A DNA stretch of 64,000 nucleotides from Bacteroides sp. (GCA_014801815.1 JAAVDM010000030.1:1-64000), one strand, 5' to 3'. Numbered from the stretch's first letter, positions 17,752 through 26,724 are shown. Numbers and translations are program-made. The notes: generated by a model from the sequence alone, not told the origin.

Positions 17752-17824
17752 GTAATAAATGAGTAGCCGGTCTTTCCTATTGATGAATTTCATCAATAGG
17801 AAAGACCGGCTACTCATTTATTAC
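17752..17824. terminator. Perfect 36-bp-arm palindrome at the end of ilvE
   Basis: Arms 17752-17787 and 17789-17824 are exact reverse complements separated by a single base. The arm begins GTAATAAATGAGTAGCCGGT. It lies 5 bp after the ilvE stop and probably ends that transcript, although there is no T-tract. It is unusually long and perfect for a terminator. Confidence 0.7.
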
Positions 17825-17829
17825 ATGGT

Positions 17830-18861
17830 TTAATCGAAGTCGATTATCTCGCACCAGCCGTGAGTGTCCTCGGCCTCACCGTACTGTATGGCACGGAGTG
17901 CGTTGTAGAGTTTCTCGCTCCAGGGACCCGGTTTGCCGTCGGCTGAGAATACATACTGACGACCGTTGTCGAGGTCATCGATCTGACCGATGGGTGAGAT
18001 TACGGCAGCTGTACCACAGGCGCCTACCTCTTCGAATGTCTCCAGTTCCTCTACGGGTATGTGGCGGCGCTCAACCTCCATGCCGAGATCTTTAGCGACC
18101 TGTGTGAGGCTCATGTTGGTTATAGAGGGCAGGATTGATTCAGAGTAGGGAGTGATGTACTTACCGTCGCGGATACCGAAGAAGTTGGCAGCACCGCACT
18201 CGTCAAGATATTTCTTCTCCTTGGGGTCGATGTAGAGCATCACTGAATAGCCGAGGTCGTGAGCTTTCTCGCCGGCCACAAGCGAAGCAGCGTAGTTGCC
18301 GCCTACCTTGATAGAACCGGTGCCTTTGGGGGCTACACGGTCATACTCACGGCTCATGCACACTTTGGTGGGTTTGAAGCCTGACTTGAAGTAAGGGCCT
18401 ACGGGAGTCACAAGCATGATGACCATGTATTCGTCAGCGGGCTTTACGCCTACGCGGGCCGAGATACCGATTTCGAGGGGACGTATATAGAGTGAAGCAC
18501 CTGTGCCGTAGGGGGGAATGAAGCGCTCGTTAAGTTTCACCACCTTACGTACCATTTCGCAGAAGAGTTCTACGGGCATGGGCTGCATTTTGATGCCTTC
18601 TGCCGAACGGATAAAGCGCTTGGCATTTTCTTCCATACGGAATACACGCACTTTGCCGTCTTTGCCACGGAAAGCCTTGAGTCCTTCGAACGATTCCTGT
18701 CCGTAGTGCAGACATGAAGCTGCTATGTGCATGGGAACGTACTCGGAGTCTGAAACTTCGATTTCACCCCATTTTCCGTCTTTGTAGGTGCAACGCACGT
18801 TGTAGTCGGTAGGCATGTAGCTGAATGTCAGATTTGCCCAATCGATTTCTGTCTCTTTCAT
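17830..18861 (-). CDS. ilvE: Branched-chain amino acid aminotransferase
   Basis: PLP enzyme (fold type IV) that makes or degrades Val, Leu and Ile in the cytoplasm. The 343-aa product shows HYGQESFEGLKAFRG, IRPLEIGI, the Lys-bearing GSIKVGGNYAAS (PLP site, about residue 195), LDECGAANFF and EEVGACGTAAVISPI. The start at 18861 (MKETEIDW) matches family proteins; the open frame continues to 18927, but that part is unlike them. It is a single-gene unit closed by the perfect palindrome. Confidence 0.95.
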   Translation of the reverse strand: MKETEIDWANLTFSYMPTDYNVRCTYKDGKWGEIEVSDSEYVPMHIAASCLHYGQESFEGLKAFRGKDGKVRVFRMEENAKRFIRSAEGIKMQPMPVELFCEMVRKVVKLNERFIPPYGTGASLYIRPLEIGISARVGVKPADEYMVIMLVTPVGPYFKSGFKPTKVCMSREYDRVAPKGTGSIKVGGNYAASLVAGEKAHDLGYSVMLYIDPKEKKYLDECGAANFFGIRDGKYITPYSESILPSITNMSLTQVAKDLGMEVERRHIPVEELETFEEVGACGTAAVISPIGQIDDLDNGRQYVFSADGKPGPWSEKLYNALRAIQYGEAEDTHGWCEIIDFD

Positions 18862-18931
18862 GTGTTTTGATAGATATATGGTTAGATGTCTGTGTTTGGA
18901 GTCTGAGTGTGAGTGGCCGGGCAGCACAAGC

Positions 18932-19285
18932 TTATATGGCCACTTTGCATGTGAAATCGTCTACTTTGACTATGTATACCCCATGAGTGGGGAGCTGCAA
19001 CTGGTGTGTGCCGGGAGGCAGGGTCTCCTGCGATACCTGACGCCCTATGATACTGAATACTTTGATTTCGACCTGACGCGCGGTAGTGATTATTATAGCT
19101 CCGTTGGCTGTCTTGATTTCTGTTTCGGCATCTTTGCCTACCTGTCGTGTATCGGTGCGTTCGGTCTTGAGTGCTTCCCACGTAGGCTGTTGTACACCCT
19201 GCGGGTTATTTGCCCGCAAATCGGTGACTATCGGCATCAATATGGCGACGGTTAAACAAGCGAGTAGGCGGGTTCGGCATCTCAT
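18932..19285 (-). CDS. Small secreted protein with T9SS-like sorting tail
   Basis: A 117-aa product with a signal peptide (RLLACLTVAILMPIVTDLRA) and almost no cargo region. Residues about 60-117 (IIITTARQVEIKVFSIIGRQ, GVYIVKVDDFTCKVAI) have the pattern of a type IX sorting domain. Thus it may be a remnant of a larger surface protein or a free-standing domain. No family is assigned to residues 25-60. It is in the same orientation as ilvE, 70 bp upstream. Confidence 0.6.
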   Translation of the reverse strand: MRCRTRLLACLTVAILMPIVTDLRANNPQGVQQPTWEALKTERTDTRQVGKDAETEIKTANGAIIITTARQVEIKVFSIIGRQVSQETLPPGTHQLQLPTHGVYIVKVDDFTCKVAI

Positions 19286-19424
19286 AGACTTGCGGCTGAT
19301 AGGGTTGTTGTCAAAGAGTTTTATATTTCACACGGTAAAATTATAAAAAAAAAGCCATACCCGAAAAGAGTACTGCTTTTTTTAATAGCATAAGACTCTA
19401 ATTTAACTTTTTTACCTGCTGTAT

Positions 19425-19637
19425 TTAGCTACTTGTGTGTGCCATAATGAAAAGTATCAGTATAGCGATACCACAGATGACCAGACTGATTATACGTAAG
19501 GTAGACTGAAAATTCTTTCTATATTCCGTGTTTGCGAACTTATTGCCGGGTTTACGGCTTTGCCATAAGCTGTACAGACGGCCTAATGGAAACAGCAACA
19601 TTCCTATAGTGGCAAATATAATAATGAACGTTAACAT
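19425..19637 (-). CDS. Small two-helix membrane protein
   Basis: The 70-aa product has two hydrophobic helices (about 2-20 and 48-66) with a basic segment between them (RKPGNKFANTEYRKNFQ). I do not recognise a family. A good promoter lies upstream, which supports it being a real gene. Confidence 0.6.
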   Translation of the reverse strand: MLTFIIIFATIGMLLFPLGRLYSLWQSRKPGNKFANTEYRKNFQSTLRIISLVICGIAILILFIMAHTSS

Positions 19638-19677
19638 AATAGTAAAATTTAAATTGGCAATTATGCCGGTTGTGCTG

Positions 19678-19709
19678 CAAAGATAGTGTACAGTTATCTT
19701 TAAGTCAAG
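19678..19709 (-). promoter_or_regulatory. Promoter of the small membrane protein gene
   Basis: On the minus strand CTTG (19709-19706) and TATCTTTG (19685-19678) are 20 bp apart. Confidence 0.55.
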
Positions 19710-19836
19710 AAAGATGTTAAAAAACAGGTGGTCTTTGCGTGACGGTACCGAGAGCTGATTGAAGAAATAATGACCATCTCTTTCATGACCACTTGTTACG
19801 GAAATTTACATCTCTTATTTTCAGTATTCTTATGAT

Positions 19837-21606
19837 TCAGTTATCGAAATCGTACAGAGTTACCTTCCAGTCACCTTCATGATTGCTGATCATATACGGC
19901 TGCACATAGCCGTCAGCGGTACGTCTGAGGCCGAAGAAATGAGTTCCTTCCGTTGGGATAGCGAAACTCTTTTCCTCTGCACAGTCACAATCGAGTCCGA
20001 TACGTATGACGCTATAATCGTCAGTAAGTCTGTCTGCTATACCATGTTGGCCGTAGCGTATCAGCAGGTACACATCTGTGTCGGTAAGTCTCATATCCGT
20101 TATGTTTCTGTTGAACAGTTCTGCGTACGGAGCGGCACATTCGTATGAATAGAAAGTCTCCGGGTCGGGAGATGGCAGCAGATTGTCGGGTATGCTGAAA
20201 GCCGTCAGATGTCGAATCTCATTCGGATTATCGATGCTGAAAAGCGTAATATCACCGGAGAATCCGTCTGACATTACAGCGGTACCGTTCCACGAATCAA
20301 TCACAGGGTCTAAAAAGTAATAACCTGTCAGAGTGTGCCGTGCGAGTTCCGGGAGCTGTCCGAGGTGACATTTCAGGCGCCCTTCCCGGTCAAACACAGC
20401 GGATATCGGCTGTATGAATGTATAGAAGTCATCCGTAAAGGGATTGAATTCCGGCTTATCACAGTAGTCCTCTTTATCTAATTCCAAAGGCCATGTCTTA
20501 CGTTCGCAGCCGATTGCTACGTCATCACCATATCTGAACAGGCTGAAGTGAGGATAGTAGAACTTATCGTATCCGTATCCTGTAAGCGGTATCACGCGGG
20601 ACTCACACACAGAGTCGGGATTCATCATCAGCAGGCAGGGCACGTTCATGTATCCGAATGAATATGGGGCAGGACTCCATACTTTTGGCAGAGAGTAACT
20701 GATTGCTAAAGTGCGGTTGTCAATCATTTTAGGTGATAGAGGAATATACCGTACTTCTGCAAGCATTACGGAAAGGCCCGGGGTGCTGTCAGGCAGCTCG
20801 ATGAATGTACGGTTTTGTGAGGGAGTGGTTCTGATTTCGTGTCTGAATTCAAGAATATCCTGCTTATCAGGCACTACCCTGAAATATTCCGTCGCTTCAC
20901 GCAGTTTGTCGTTAAAAAACAGTTTGTCATGATAGAACTCCGGCCGATATACAGTTTCGGACAGTAATACAGAATCCGGGCAGACAATACGTAATTGTTC
21001 GTTGGCTGTGAGTTTTTTTGCGGCAGGGCGGAAATGTCCCTCCTTAAAACCGGATAGGCCGTATTCTCTCTTTTCCATAGGCTCTTTCCATGCACAGAAA
21101 TCAAGCAGAAATTCATCTGTAGCTACGTCGGCCGGTAAGCCCACGATCAGATTGCCGTCAGCGGGAGTGAGTTTCAGAAGATAAGGTATGTGCAGAGTTC
21201 CCATACTGAATGAAAGAAAGTTTCTGAAGTGCTCAGAAGTGTCATACATTATGTCATCTGCGGTAAGACCGTAACGGCCCATGTACTGTGAGGCTGCTAC
21301 AGAATCCGGGTACGCTGCCACTAATACAGTAGGTATTTCAGGCCTGTACTGCTTAAGTTTCTGCAGAGTCGGAGTTATCAAGGCCTCACATCTCGGACAG
21401 TTGGCCGGCGGGAAGATAATGGCAAAGACTGTGTCGGAAGCTATATAAGAGTTAAAATACTCTTTTAATACAGTTTCGGTTTCTAGTAGCTGTCTTATCT
21501 GTAGGATTTCATCATAAGCCTTTTCAAACGGACTTTTAGCCCAACTGGTCAGACTTATGATGAAAGCCATGAGACATAGGAAGTTAATTTCCGGTACCTT
21601 TTTCAT
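19837..21606 (-). CDS. Exported protein: thioredoxin-like CPRC domain plus beta-rich (propeller-like) region
   Basis: A 589-aa protein with a signal peptide (FLCLMAFIISLTSWA). Residues about 25-180 look thioredoxin-like: a beta strand (TVFAIIFPP), then Cys70-Pro-Arg-Cys73, a helix, and the cis-Pro region GTLHIPYLLKL. The remaining 400 residues are rich in beta strands and aromatic repeats, with the look of a beta-propeller (for example GYYFLDPVIDSWNGTAVMSD). No named family is recognised. A start at 21615 (MTIMKK) is also possible; either overlaps the end of the upstream small gene, so the two are translationally coupled. Likely periplasmic or surface redox or binding protein. Function unknown. 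Confidence 0.72.
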   Translation of the reverse strand: MKKVPEINFLCLMAFIISLTSWAKSPFEKAYDEILQIRQLLETETVLKEYFNSYIASDTVFAIIFPPANCPRCEALITPTLQKLKQYRPEIPTVLVAAYPDSVAASQYMGRYGLTADDIMYDTSEHFRNFLSFSMGTLHIPYLLKLTPADGNLIVGLPADVATDEFLLDFCAWKEPMEKREYGLSGFKEGHFRPAAKKLTANEQLRIVCPDSVLLSETVYRPEFYHDKLFFNDKLREATEYFRVVPDKQDILEFRHEIRTTPSQNRTFIELPDSTPGLSVMLAEVRYIPLSPKMIDNRTLAISYSLPKVWSPAPYSFGYMNVPCLLMMNPDSVCESRVIPLTGYGYDKFYYPHFSLFRYGDDVAIGCERKTWPLELDKEDYCDKPEFNPFTDDFYTFIQPISAVFDREGRLKCHLGQLPELARHTLTGYYFLDPVIDSWNGTAVMSDGFSGDITLFSIDNPNEIRHLTAFSIPDNLLPSPDPETFYSYECAAPYAELFNRNITDMRLTDTDVYLLIRYGQHGIADRLTDDYSVIRIGLDCDCAEEKSFAIPTEGTHFFGLRRTADGYVQPYMISNHEGDWKVTLYDFDN

Positions 21607-21949
21607 TATAGTCAATGCTGATAATTACAGCATTCTCCGGTAGTGTTTTAATTATATTATCCAATACAACTGTCGGAGTAAGGTCAGTAGCATGTTCCTC
21701 AGTTCTGATTATCTTATTTTCAGAATCTAAGGTTGTATTTCTGACCATTGTTTGAGAGCTTAAGATATTGCTTTTGTCAAGCCATATCTGGGTAGTGATT
21801 TCGGCACACACATCCACTAATGCTCCCTTACATGGATTTACATTACTGTTACGAGCTTTTGAGCTGTAGTACTTCCTTATTACTACTTCTGCTGATGTAG
21901 ATAGCCCTATACATGTGGTTAATAGTGCCATTAAAAGGTATCTCTTCAT
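21584..21949 (-). CDS. Small secreted protein with a cysteine pair
   Basis: A 121-aa product with a signal peptide (LLMALLTTCIGLSTSA, cleavage about residue 20). The mature part has two cysteines, Cys40 and Cys48 (NPCKGALVDVC), and is otherwise predicted as beta strands. No family is recognised. It overlaps the following CPRC-domain gene by about 23-32 nt. Two cysteines next to a gene for a CxxC protein suggest, but do not prove, a thiol-disulphide pair. Confidence 0.6.
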   Translation of the reverse strand: MKRYLLMALLTTCIGLSTSAEVVIRKYYSSKARNSNVNPCKGALVDVCAEITTQIWLDKSNILSSQTMVRNTTLDSENKIIRTEEHATDLTPTVVLDNIIKTLPENAVIISIDYNEKGTGN

Positions 21950-22083
21950 GACGTTTGGAATTTATGTTTGTACTCCTGTTTACGCTTTCGGAGCTTAGCG
22001 CCTTTGGACAGTGTGGTCTGCTTAGATTATTGTCGACTTTAATCTTAATATTTAAGAGAGATATAAAGAGAGATTCTTTTTGA

Positions 22084-22458
22084 TCAAAAATCAAGAGTTC
22101 CTATAAATTCTGTACCTGTCATAGTTGTACACGCAATAGTATAAGTACCCTCTAAAATAGGAATTTCGCAGTATGGAGCATCTATGGTAGCTATTCCATA
22201 CCATATTATTTCGGCCTCATTTTTGATACGGATCTCTACACTACCTATCTGTTGAGGAATCTCTAACCATAAACTACCGGAGGTGTAAGTACACTCTATT
22301 ATATATCTTGCCGGCGCATTTGGTCGGTTATTCATCTGTTTTGGGTGAAGTGAAGTGGTTTTATTAGATGGGGTTGAGATATCTTTACTTGTCTGACTCC
22401 ATAAAGAAGTTGAGAAAAGAAGATAGAGAAATAAAAAGATAATTCTAAGGTAATTCAT
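22084..22458 (-). CDS. Small secreted beta-sandwich protein (DUF3244-like)
   Basis: A 124-aa product whose signal peptide (YLRIIFLFLYLLFSTSLWSQ) is followed by a Ser/Thr/Asn-rich linker and a compact beta domain (GSLWLEIPQQIGSVEIRIKN, ending EFIGTLDF). The shape fits the small DUF3244-type exported proteins common in Bacteroides. The ATG at 22458 is preferred to a GTG at 22470. It is the first gene after a full-consensus promoter and is followed by the two exported-protein genes. Confidence 0.6.
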   Translation of the reverse strand: MNYLRIIFLFLYLLFSTSLWSQTSKDISTPSNKTTSLHPKQMNNRPNAPARYIIECTYTSGSLWLEIPQQIGSVEIRIKNEAEIIWYGIATIDAPYCEIPILEGTYTIACTTMTGTEFIGTLDF

Positions 22459-22486
22459 AATGAGATTCACATTTTCTATTTGCTGG

Positions 22487-22518
22487 CAAAGTTAGGAGTA
22501 GGAATCTCTGAAACCAAA
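22487..22518 (-). promoter_or_regulatory. Promoter of the exported-protein operon
   Basis: On the minus strand TTTG (22518-22515) and TAACTTTG (22494-22487) are exactly 20 bp apart, a perfect match to the Bacteroidetes housekeeping consensus. Confidence 0.75.
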
Positions 22519-22631
22519 TTTTTTAAGTAAAAAATGTTTGGTTTTTAGATAATTATTAAAGATGTAAATTATTGTAAATTAGCTATATATGTAGAAAGCC
22601 AAAAAGGGTAAATTTGGCATGTTATAAATAG

Positions 22632-22668
22632 TATTTCTAAGTATCTAATTATTAGATATTTAGAAATA
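22632..22668. terminator. Hairpin after the TPR regulator
   Basis: A 17-bp stem (TATTTCTAAGTATCTAA and its complement) with a 3-nt loop and one G-T pair lies about 50 bp past the stop of the minus-strand regulator. It is AT-rich, so its strength is modest. Confidence 0.5.
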
Positions 22669-22717
22669 AGATAATAAAATGGGGAAAGAGAGGGAAACCA
22701 AATAGATTTTTGCTATA

Positions 22718-24415
22718 TTAATTCAGGAAAGCGAGATAGCGGTTGCTTTTTATCGGGTCGAGAGTCTTTATCTTATCTTTCAGACGGCGTTTACGGTCAT
22801 ATACAGCGGTGATTTTTTTCTCCTTCAGGAATACAGCTATGGCCGGAATTGAGAAACCTAACAGAGAGAAAAGAAAAAGACGGTAGTCTGCCTCTTTCAT
22901 TTTAGGCAGGTCGGTATACAGGTCTGTTATTACATTGTCGTATGTTTCGTTTACCTGAGTTTCTAATAGTTTGACACTATCACCGTCTATGGAAAAGTTG
23001 TCTATAATTCTGGTTACTGTATTAAGTAGTTTTTCAGAGATTGAGTTAGTAGAGCCGTATTGATTAAGGACATTATTGAGATCTGAAATTACATTCTGAT
23101 GTGAGCCAAGAACTTTTTTAAGAACGGCTGAGGTGTGTAAAGATTTTTCTCTGTTATGCTGTAACAGAGTTTCAAATTCGTGAGCTGCCTGCAGATTCCG
23201 TTCCTTGTATTTCTGCTGGCGTTGATATAGTAGGATTGAGACTAAGATTACTACTGTAAGAATCAGTATACTTATAACTATTGTCAGGCGTAAACGCACA
23301 ATAGCAGCTGAAGCGTTTGTATCGGCTAAATCTTTTTCCGCTTCCAGATGATTGCTTACAGCTGAAATAAGTCCGTTATGTATACGCTTATTTAGAGCAT
23401 TATATGAGAGCATATCTATTAGTTTACTTTCATAAAACGCCTGTTGATAATTACCTGTGTTGCTAAGTATCTGCTGACGTACATAATGACCCTTCAGATT
23501 GTTGTTAATATCCACATTATCCAGTACTGCACTGGCTTCCATGTGTTTTCCGATACCTGTTAAAGATAAGCTTAGACATAATGAATCATCCTGCTCAGCG
23601 AAAGCACTCTGGCATAATTCCTGATATAAAGGCAGGGCTTGGGAAAAATAATCCTGTCTGATATTGGTCAGCGCTATATAACGTAGAGCAGAATAACGCA
23701 GGATGTCATCCTCGTTTATAGCTGCTGAATCCAGCATTGTCTGACAAAGTTTCATAGCCTCATCATAAATATTATTGCTTATACATGCACGTGCAAGGTC
23801 CAAGGCCGCATAATTGATATAAGGCTGACGTCCGCTTTTTTTGATATGGTCGTATTCCTGACGGGCAAAATTCAATTCCTCAACAGTGTTATATGACTCA
23901 TTATATATATCCGCGATACCCCGGCATGACATTCCTGCCCAGAAATGAAGTCCCTGCTGTTCGGCAATTTCTTTGGCTTTATAGAAATGACGTATTGCCT
24001 CTGTCGGATTGTCATTCATATAAAGTTCACGTCCGCGGTAGTAATTAGCTATGAGGAGCCGGAGAGGATTATCAGTGTGGCTATAGAATCTGATAGCATC
24101 CGTAATCAGTGAATCCTGAGGTAGCTGACAATGGAGTTTGTCAAGTGCCTGCAGACGCAGTATGGCATACAAGGCTCTGTCGGCTTCGGACATTTCAGCC
24201 GGAGTCATGGCTTCAATAATTTTCAGAGCCGAGTCGGGGTACTCGTCCATGATATTTTCAGCTGTGGTAAGCGATCTGCGCATCTCCGTGTCGTGCTGAC
24301 AGCTTGTGAAAATCACCGAGCTGACGAGGAGTATTAACGTAAAGGCTGAAAAGACGGTATTTTGTCTGATATTGTATGGAGTCACAGCTGACAGAGCGGA
24401 GCGTATAAAGGACAT
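22718..24415 (-). CDS. Membrane-anchored TPR protein with C-terminal HTH-like domain
   Basis: A 565-aa protein of the Bacteroidetes TPR-regulator type. The N-terminus has a hydrophobic segment with a possible lipobox (IFTSC, Cys39). Residues about 45-340 form helical TPR-like repeats predicted outside the cytoplasm. A transmembrane helix (LTIVISILILTVVILVSILL) lies near residue 385, then a coiled coil. The final 60 residues (ADYRLFLFSLLGFSIPAIAV, VYDRKRRLKDKI) resemble a LuxR-like helix-turn-helix. Such proteins are thought to sense an envelope signal and regulate nearby genes. The exported-protein operon starting at 22458 is the obvious candidate target (inference). Confidence 0.8.
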   Translation of the reverse strand: MSFIRSALSAVTPYNIRQNTVFSAFTLILLVSSVIFTSCQHDTEMRRSLTTAENIMDEYPDSALKIIEAMTPAEMSEADRALYAILRLQALDKLHCQLPQDSLITDAIRFYSHTDNPLRLLIANYYRGRELYMNDNPTEAIRHFYKAKEIAEQQGLHFWAGMSCRGIADIYNESYNTVEELNFARQEYDHIKKSGRQPYINYAALDLARACISNNIYDEAMKLCQTMLDSAAINEDDILRYSALRYIALTNIRQDYFSQALPLYQELCQSAFAEQDDSLCLSLSLTGIGKHMEASAVLDNVDINNNLKGHYVRQQILSNTGNYQQAFYESKLIDMLSYNALNKRIHNGLISAVSNHLEAEKDLADTNASAAIVRLRLTIVISILILTVVILVSILLYQRQQKYKERNLQAAHEFETLLQHNREKSLHTSAVLKKVLGSHQNVISDLNNVLNQYGSTNSISEKLLNTVTRIIDNFSIDGDSVKLLETQVNETYDNVITDLYTDLPKMKEADYRLFLFSLLGFSIPAIAVFLKEKKITAVYDRKRRLKDKIKTLDPIKSNRYLAFLN

Positions 24416-24449
24416 GATCTATAAGAAATATTTATGTCAGGGATGACTA

Positions 24450-24481
24450 CAAAGTTATTATAAAAGTACCTTTAAAACAAG
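24450..24481 (-). promoter_or_regulatory. Promoter of the TPR regulator
   Basis: On the minus strand CTTG (24481-24478) and TAACTTTG (24457-24450) are 20 bp apart. Confidence 0.6.
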
Positions 24482-24691
24482 AAAATCAAAGTCTGTCATA
24501 GTAATCACATTTCGTGAAGCTATTTCACTGACCTGTCAACAACTATTCCGGAAGCTGAATATCAAAAAAATCTGTATTAATCTGAAAAGTTAACTTTTGT
24601 AAGGGATTGTCTTAAAGTTACGGAATGATTTGAAGCCATCGATGTAGATATAGGTTATCATTATTCATATAACTAATTTTATACTAAAGAG
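24482..24691. other. Gap between the TPR regulator and rpsA
   Basis: No open frame or RNA is recognised. A perfect 14-bp palindrome, AAAAGTTAACTTTT (24585-24598), is present and could be a protein-binding site or chance in AT-rich sequence. Confidence 0.35.
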
Positions 24692-24733
24692 AAAGGGAGA
24701 GAACAGGTCGTGGGGTACCTGTTCTCTCCCTTT
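24692..24733. terminator. Terminator of rpsA
   Basis: A perfect 17-bp stem (AAAGGGAGAGAACAGGT and its complement) with an 8-nt loop lies 30 bp after the rpsA stop. On the minus strand the stem ends in TTTCTCTTTAG, T-rich sequence. Confidence 0.75.
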
Positions 24734-24762
24734 TGATATGGAGGCGGAACGAAAGTGCGTGA

Positions 24763-26550
24763 TTAGCGTTCGTTCTTCTGCATCTGCTCCTTGAGAGCCT
24801 GAAGTGCGCCGAGGTCGCCGAGAGTTGTCTTCTCGATCTGCGGAGTCACTACGGCCTCTTCCTCGTTGGCACGACGCGGTGCGCGGCGGGTAGCCTTAGC
24901 AGCGCGGGCCTCAGACTTGCTGGCGTCTTCGGCTATGCGCGAGTGGCTGAGGATAATGCGTTTGCTGTCCTTGTTGAACTCGATAACCTTGAAGTTGAGC
25001 TTCTCGTCGAGTTTAGCCTGCGAGCCGTCTTCCTTAACAAGGTGCTTGGGAGTGGCGAAACCTTCAACACCGTACTCAAGCGAGATAACGGCACCGCGAT
25101 CCATAACCTCGGTGATAGTACCCTCGTGGATAGAGCCGACAGTGAAGATAGTTTCGAATACGTCCCAGGGATTGTCTTCGAGCTGCTTGTGACCGAGAGA
25201 CAGACGACGGTTGTCCTTATCGATTTCGAGAACGACAACATCGATGTCGTTACCTACCTGAGTGTACTCAGAGGGGTGTTTGATCTTCTTGGTCCATGAG
25301 AGGTCAGAGATGTGGATAAGGCCGTCTACGCCCTCCTCAATCTCAACGAAGACACCGAAGTTAGTGAAGTTGCGTACCTTAGCGGTGTGACGCGAGCCGA
25401 TAGCATACTTCTCTTCGATATTCTCCCAAGGATCTTTCTTAAGCTGCTTGATACCGAGGCTCATCTTGCGCTCGTCGCGGTCGAGAGTGAGGATTACGGC
25501 TTCGATCTCGTCGCCAACTTTGAGGAAGTCCTGAGCTGAACGCAGGTGCTGGCTCCAAGACATTTCCGAAACGTGTATCAGACCCTCTACGCCGGGCTGT
25601 ACCTCTACGAAAGCACCGTAGTCGGCCATAACCACTACGCGGCCGTGAACATGGTCGCCGACCTTGATGTCCTCGCTGAGATTGTCCCAGGGGTGGGGCT
25701 GGAGCTGCTTGAGACCAAGAGCGATACGCTTCTTTTCGTCATCGAAGTCAAGGATAACCACCTTGATGTCCTGATCAAGCTCGACAACCTCACGGGGATC
25801 CGATACACGGCCCCATGACAGGTCGGTGATGTGAACCAGACCGTCTACGCCGCCGAGGTCGACAAACACACCGTAAGGAGTGATGTTCTTGACCTTGCCT
25901 TCGAGTACCTGGCCCTTTTCGAGCTTGGAGATGATTTCGCGCTTCTGCTGTTCGAGCTCGGCCTCGATGAGAGCCTTGTGTGAAACAACGACGTTCTTAT
26001 ATTCCTGGTTGATTTTAACAACCTTGAATTCCATAGTCTTGTCGACGAAGACATCATAGTCGCGAATGGGGCGAACGTCAATCTGCGAACCGGGAAGGAA
26101 GGCTTCGATGCCGAATACCTCGACAATCATACCACCCTTGGTGCGGCTCTTGACATAGCCCTTGATGACCTCGTCATTCTCGAGGGCCTTGTTGACAAGA
26201 TCCCACGAACGGGTCTGGCAGGCCTTCTTGTGAGAGAGGCGCAGCTGGCCGTTCTTGTCCTCGAGTGTCTCGATGAATACCTCTACCTCGTCACCTACCT
26301 TGAGGTCAGAGTTGTAGCGGAATTCACTGACAGGAATGATGGCGTCCGACTTCATGCCGATGTCGACACGAACTTCGCGTTTTGTGATAGCTTTCACTAC
26401 GCCAGTCACTACTTCATTGTCTTTTGCTGTGTTAAGAGTGGCGTCATAAGCTGCTGTAGCCTCCTGACGGCTCTTCGAGCCAGCGGTTTCGCCATTTGCA
26501 TAGGCGTCCCAATCGAAGTCAGCGATTGGGCTTTGAACTTTGTCAGTCAT
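24763..26550 (-). CDS. rpsA: 30S ribosomal protein S1
   Basis: S1 binds mRNA and delivers it to the small subunit. The 595-aa protein has six S1 (OB-fold) repeats starting at about residues 55, 140, 225, 310, 395 and 480, with family motifs such as VKNITPYGVFVDLGGVDGLV and VHITDLSWGRVSDP. The C-terminus is an Arg/Ala-rich segment (RAAKATRRAPRRANEEE) and a helix. The length fits the Bacteroidetes form. It is a single-gene unit with its own promoter and terminator. Confidence 0.95.
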   Translation of the reverse strand: MTDKVQSPIADFDWDAYANGETAGSKSRQEATAAYDATLNTAKDNEVVTGVVKAITKREVRVDIGMKSDAIIPVSEFRYNSDLKVGDEVEVFIETLEDKNGQLRLSHKKACQTRSWDLVNKALENDEVIKGYVKSRTKGGMIVEVFGIEAFLPGSQIDVRPIRDYDVFVDKTMEFKVVKINQEYKNVVVSHKALIEAELEQQKREIISKLEKGQVLEGKVKNITPYGVFVDLGGVDGLVHITDLSWGRVSDPREVVELDQDIKVVILDFDDEKKRIALGLKQLQPHPWDNLSEDIKVGDHVHGRVVVMADYGAFVEVQPGVEGLIHVSEMSWSQHLRSAQDFLKVGDEIEAVILTLDRDERKMSLGIKQLKKDPWENIEEKYAIGSRHTAKVRNFTNFGVFVEIEEGVDGLIHISDLSWTKKIKHPSEYTQVGNDIDVVVLEIDKDNRRLSLGHKQLEDNPWDVFETIFTVGSIHEGTITEVMDRGAVISLEYGVEGFATPKHLVKEDGSQAKLDEKLNFKVIEFNKDSKRIILSHSRIAEDASKSEARAAKATRRAPRRANEEEAVVTPQIEKTTLGDLGALQALKEQMQKNER

Positions 26551-26618
26551 TAAAAAAGGGTTAGAAAATATGGGTTTGTAAATCTCTCTCCGTGTGTCGC
26601 ACGGACACTACGGCACCG

Positions 26619-26652
26619 CAAAGTTACTTATTTTTTCGGACTTTAAGCCACA
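26619..26652 (-). promoter_or_regulatory. Promoter of rpsA
   Basis: An exact -7 box TAACTTTG is read on the minus strand at 26626-26619. The -33 box is weak (TGTG, 22 bp upstream). The leader contains a small hairpin (CCGTG-TGTCG-CACGG, 26590-26604). Confidence 0.5.
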
Positions 26653-26724
26653 GTGTTACATTTTTTAATGTTTTTTTTGATCTGAGGAGGCTTTTTATCC
26701 CTTTGCAGGGTGTCGAATGGTGTC

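Noticed and set aside
21849..22094. Minus-strand frame of 81 aa between two small exported-protein genes
   Set aside because: Overlaps the start of the 21584-21949 gene in another frame and has no signal peptide or family pattern.
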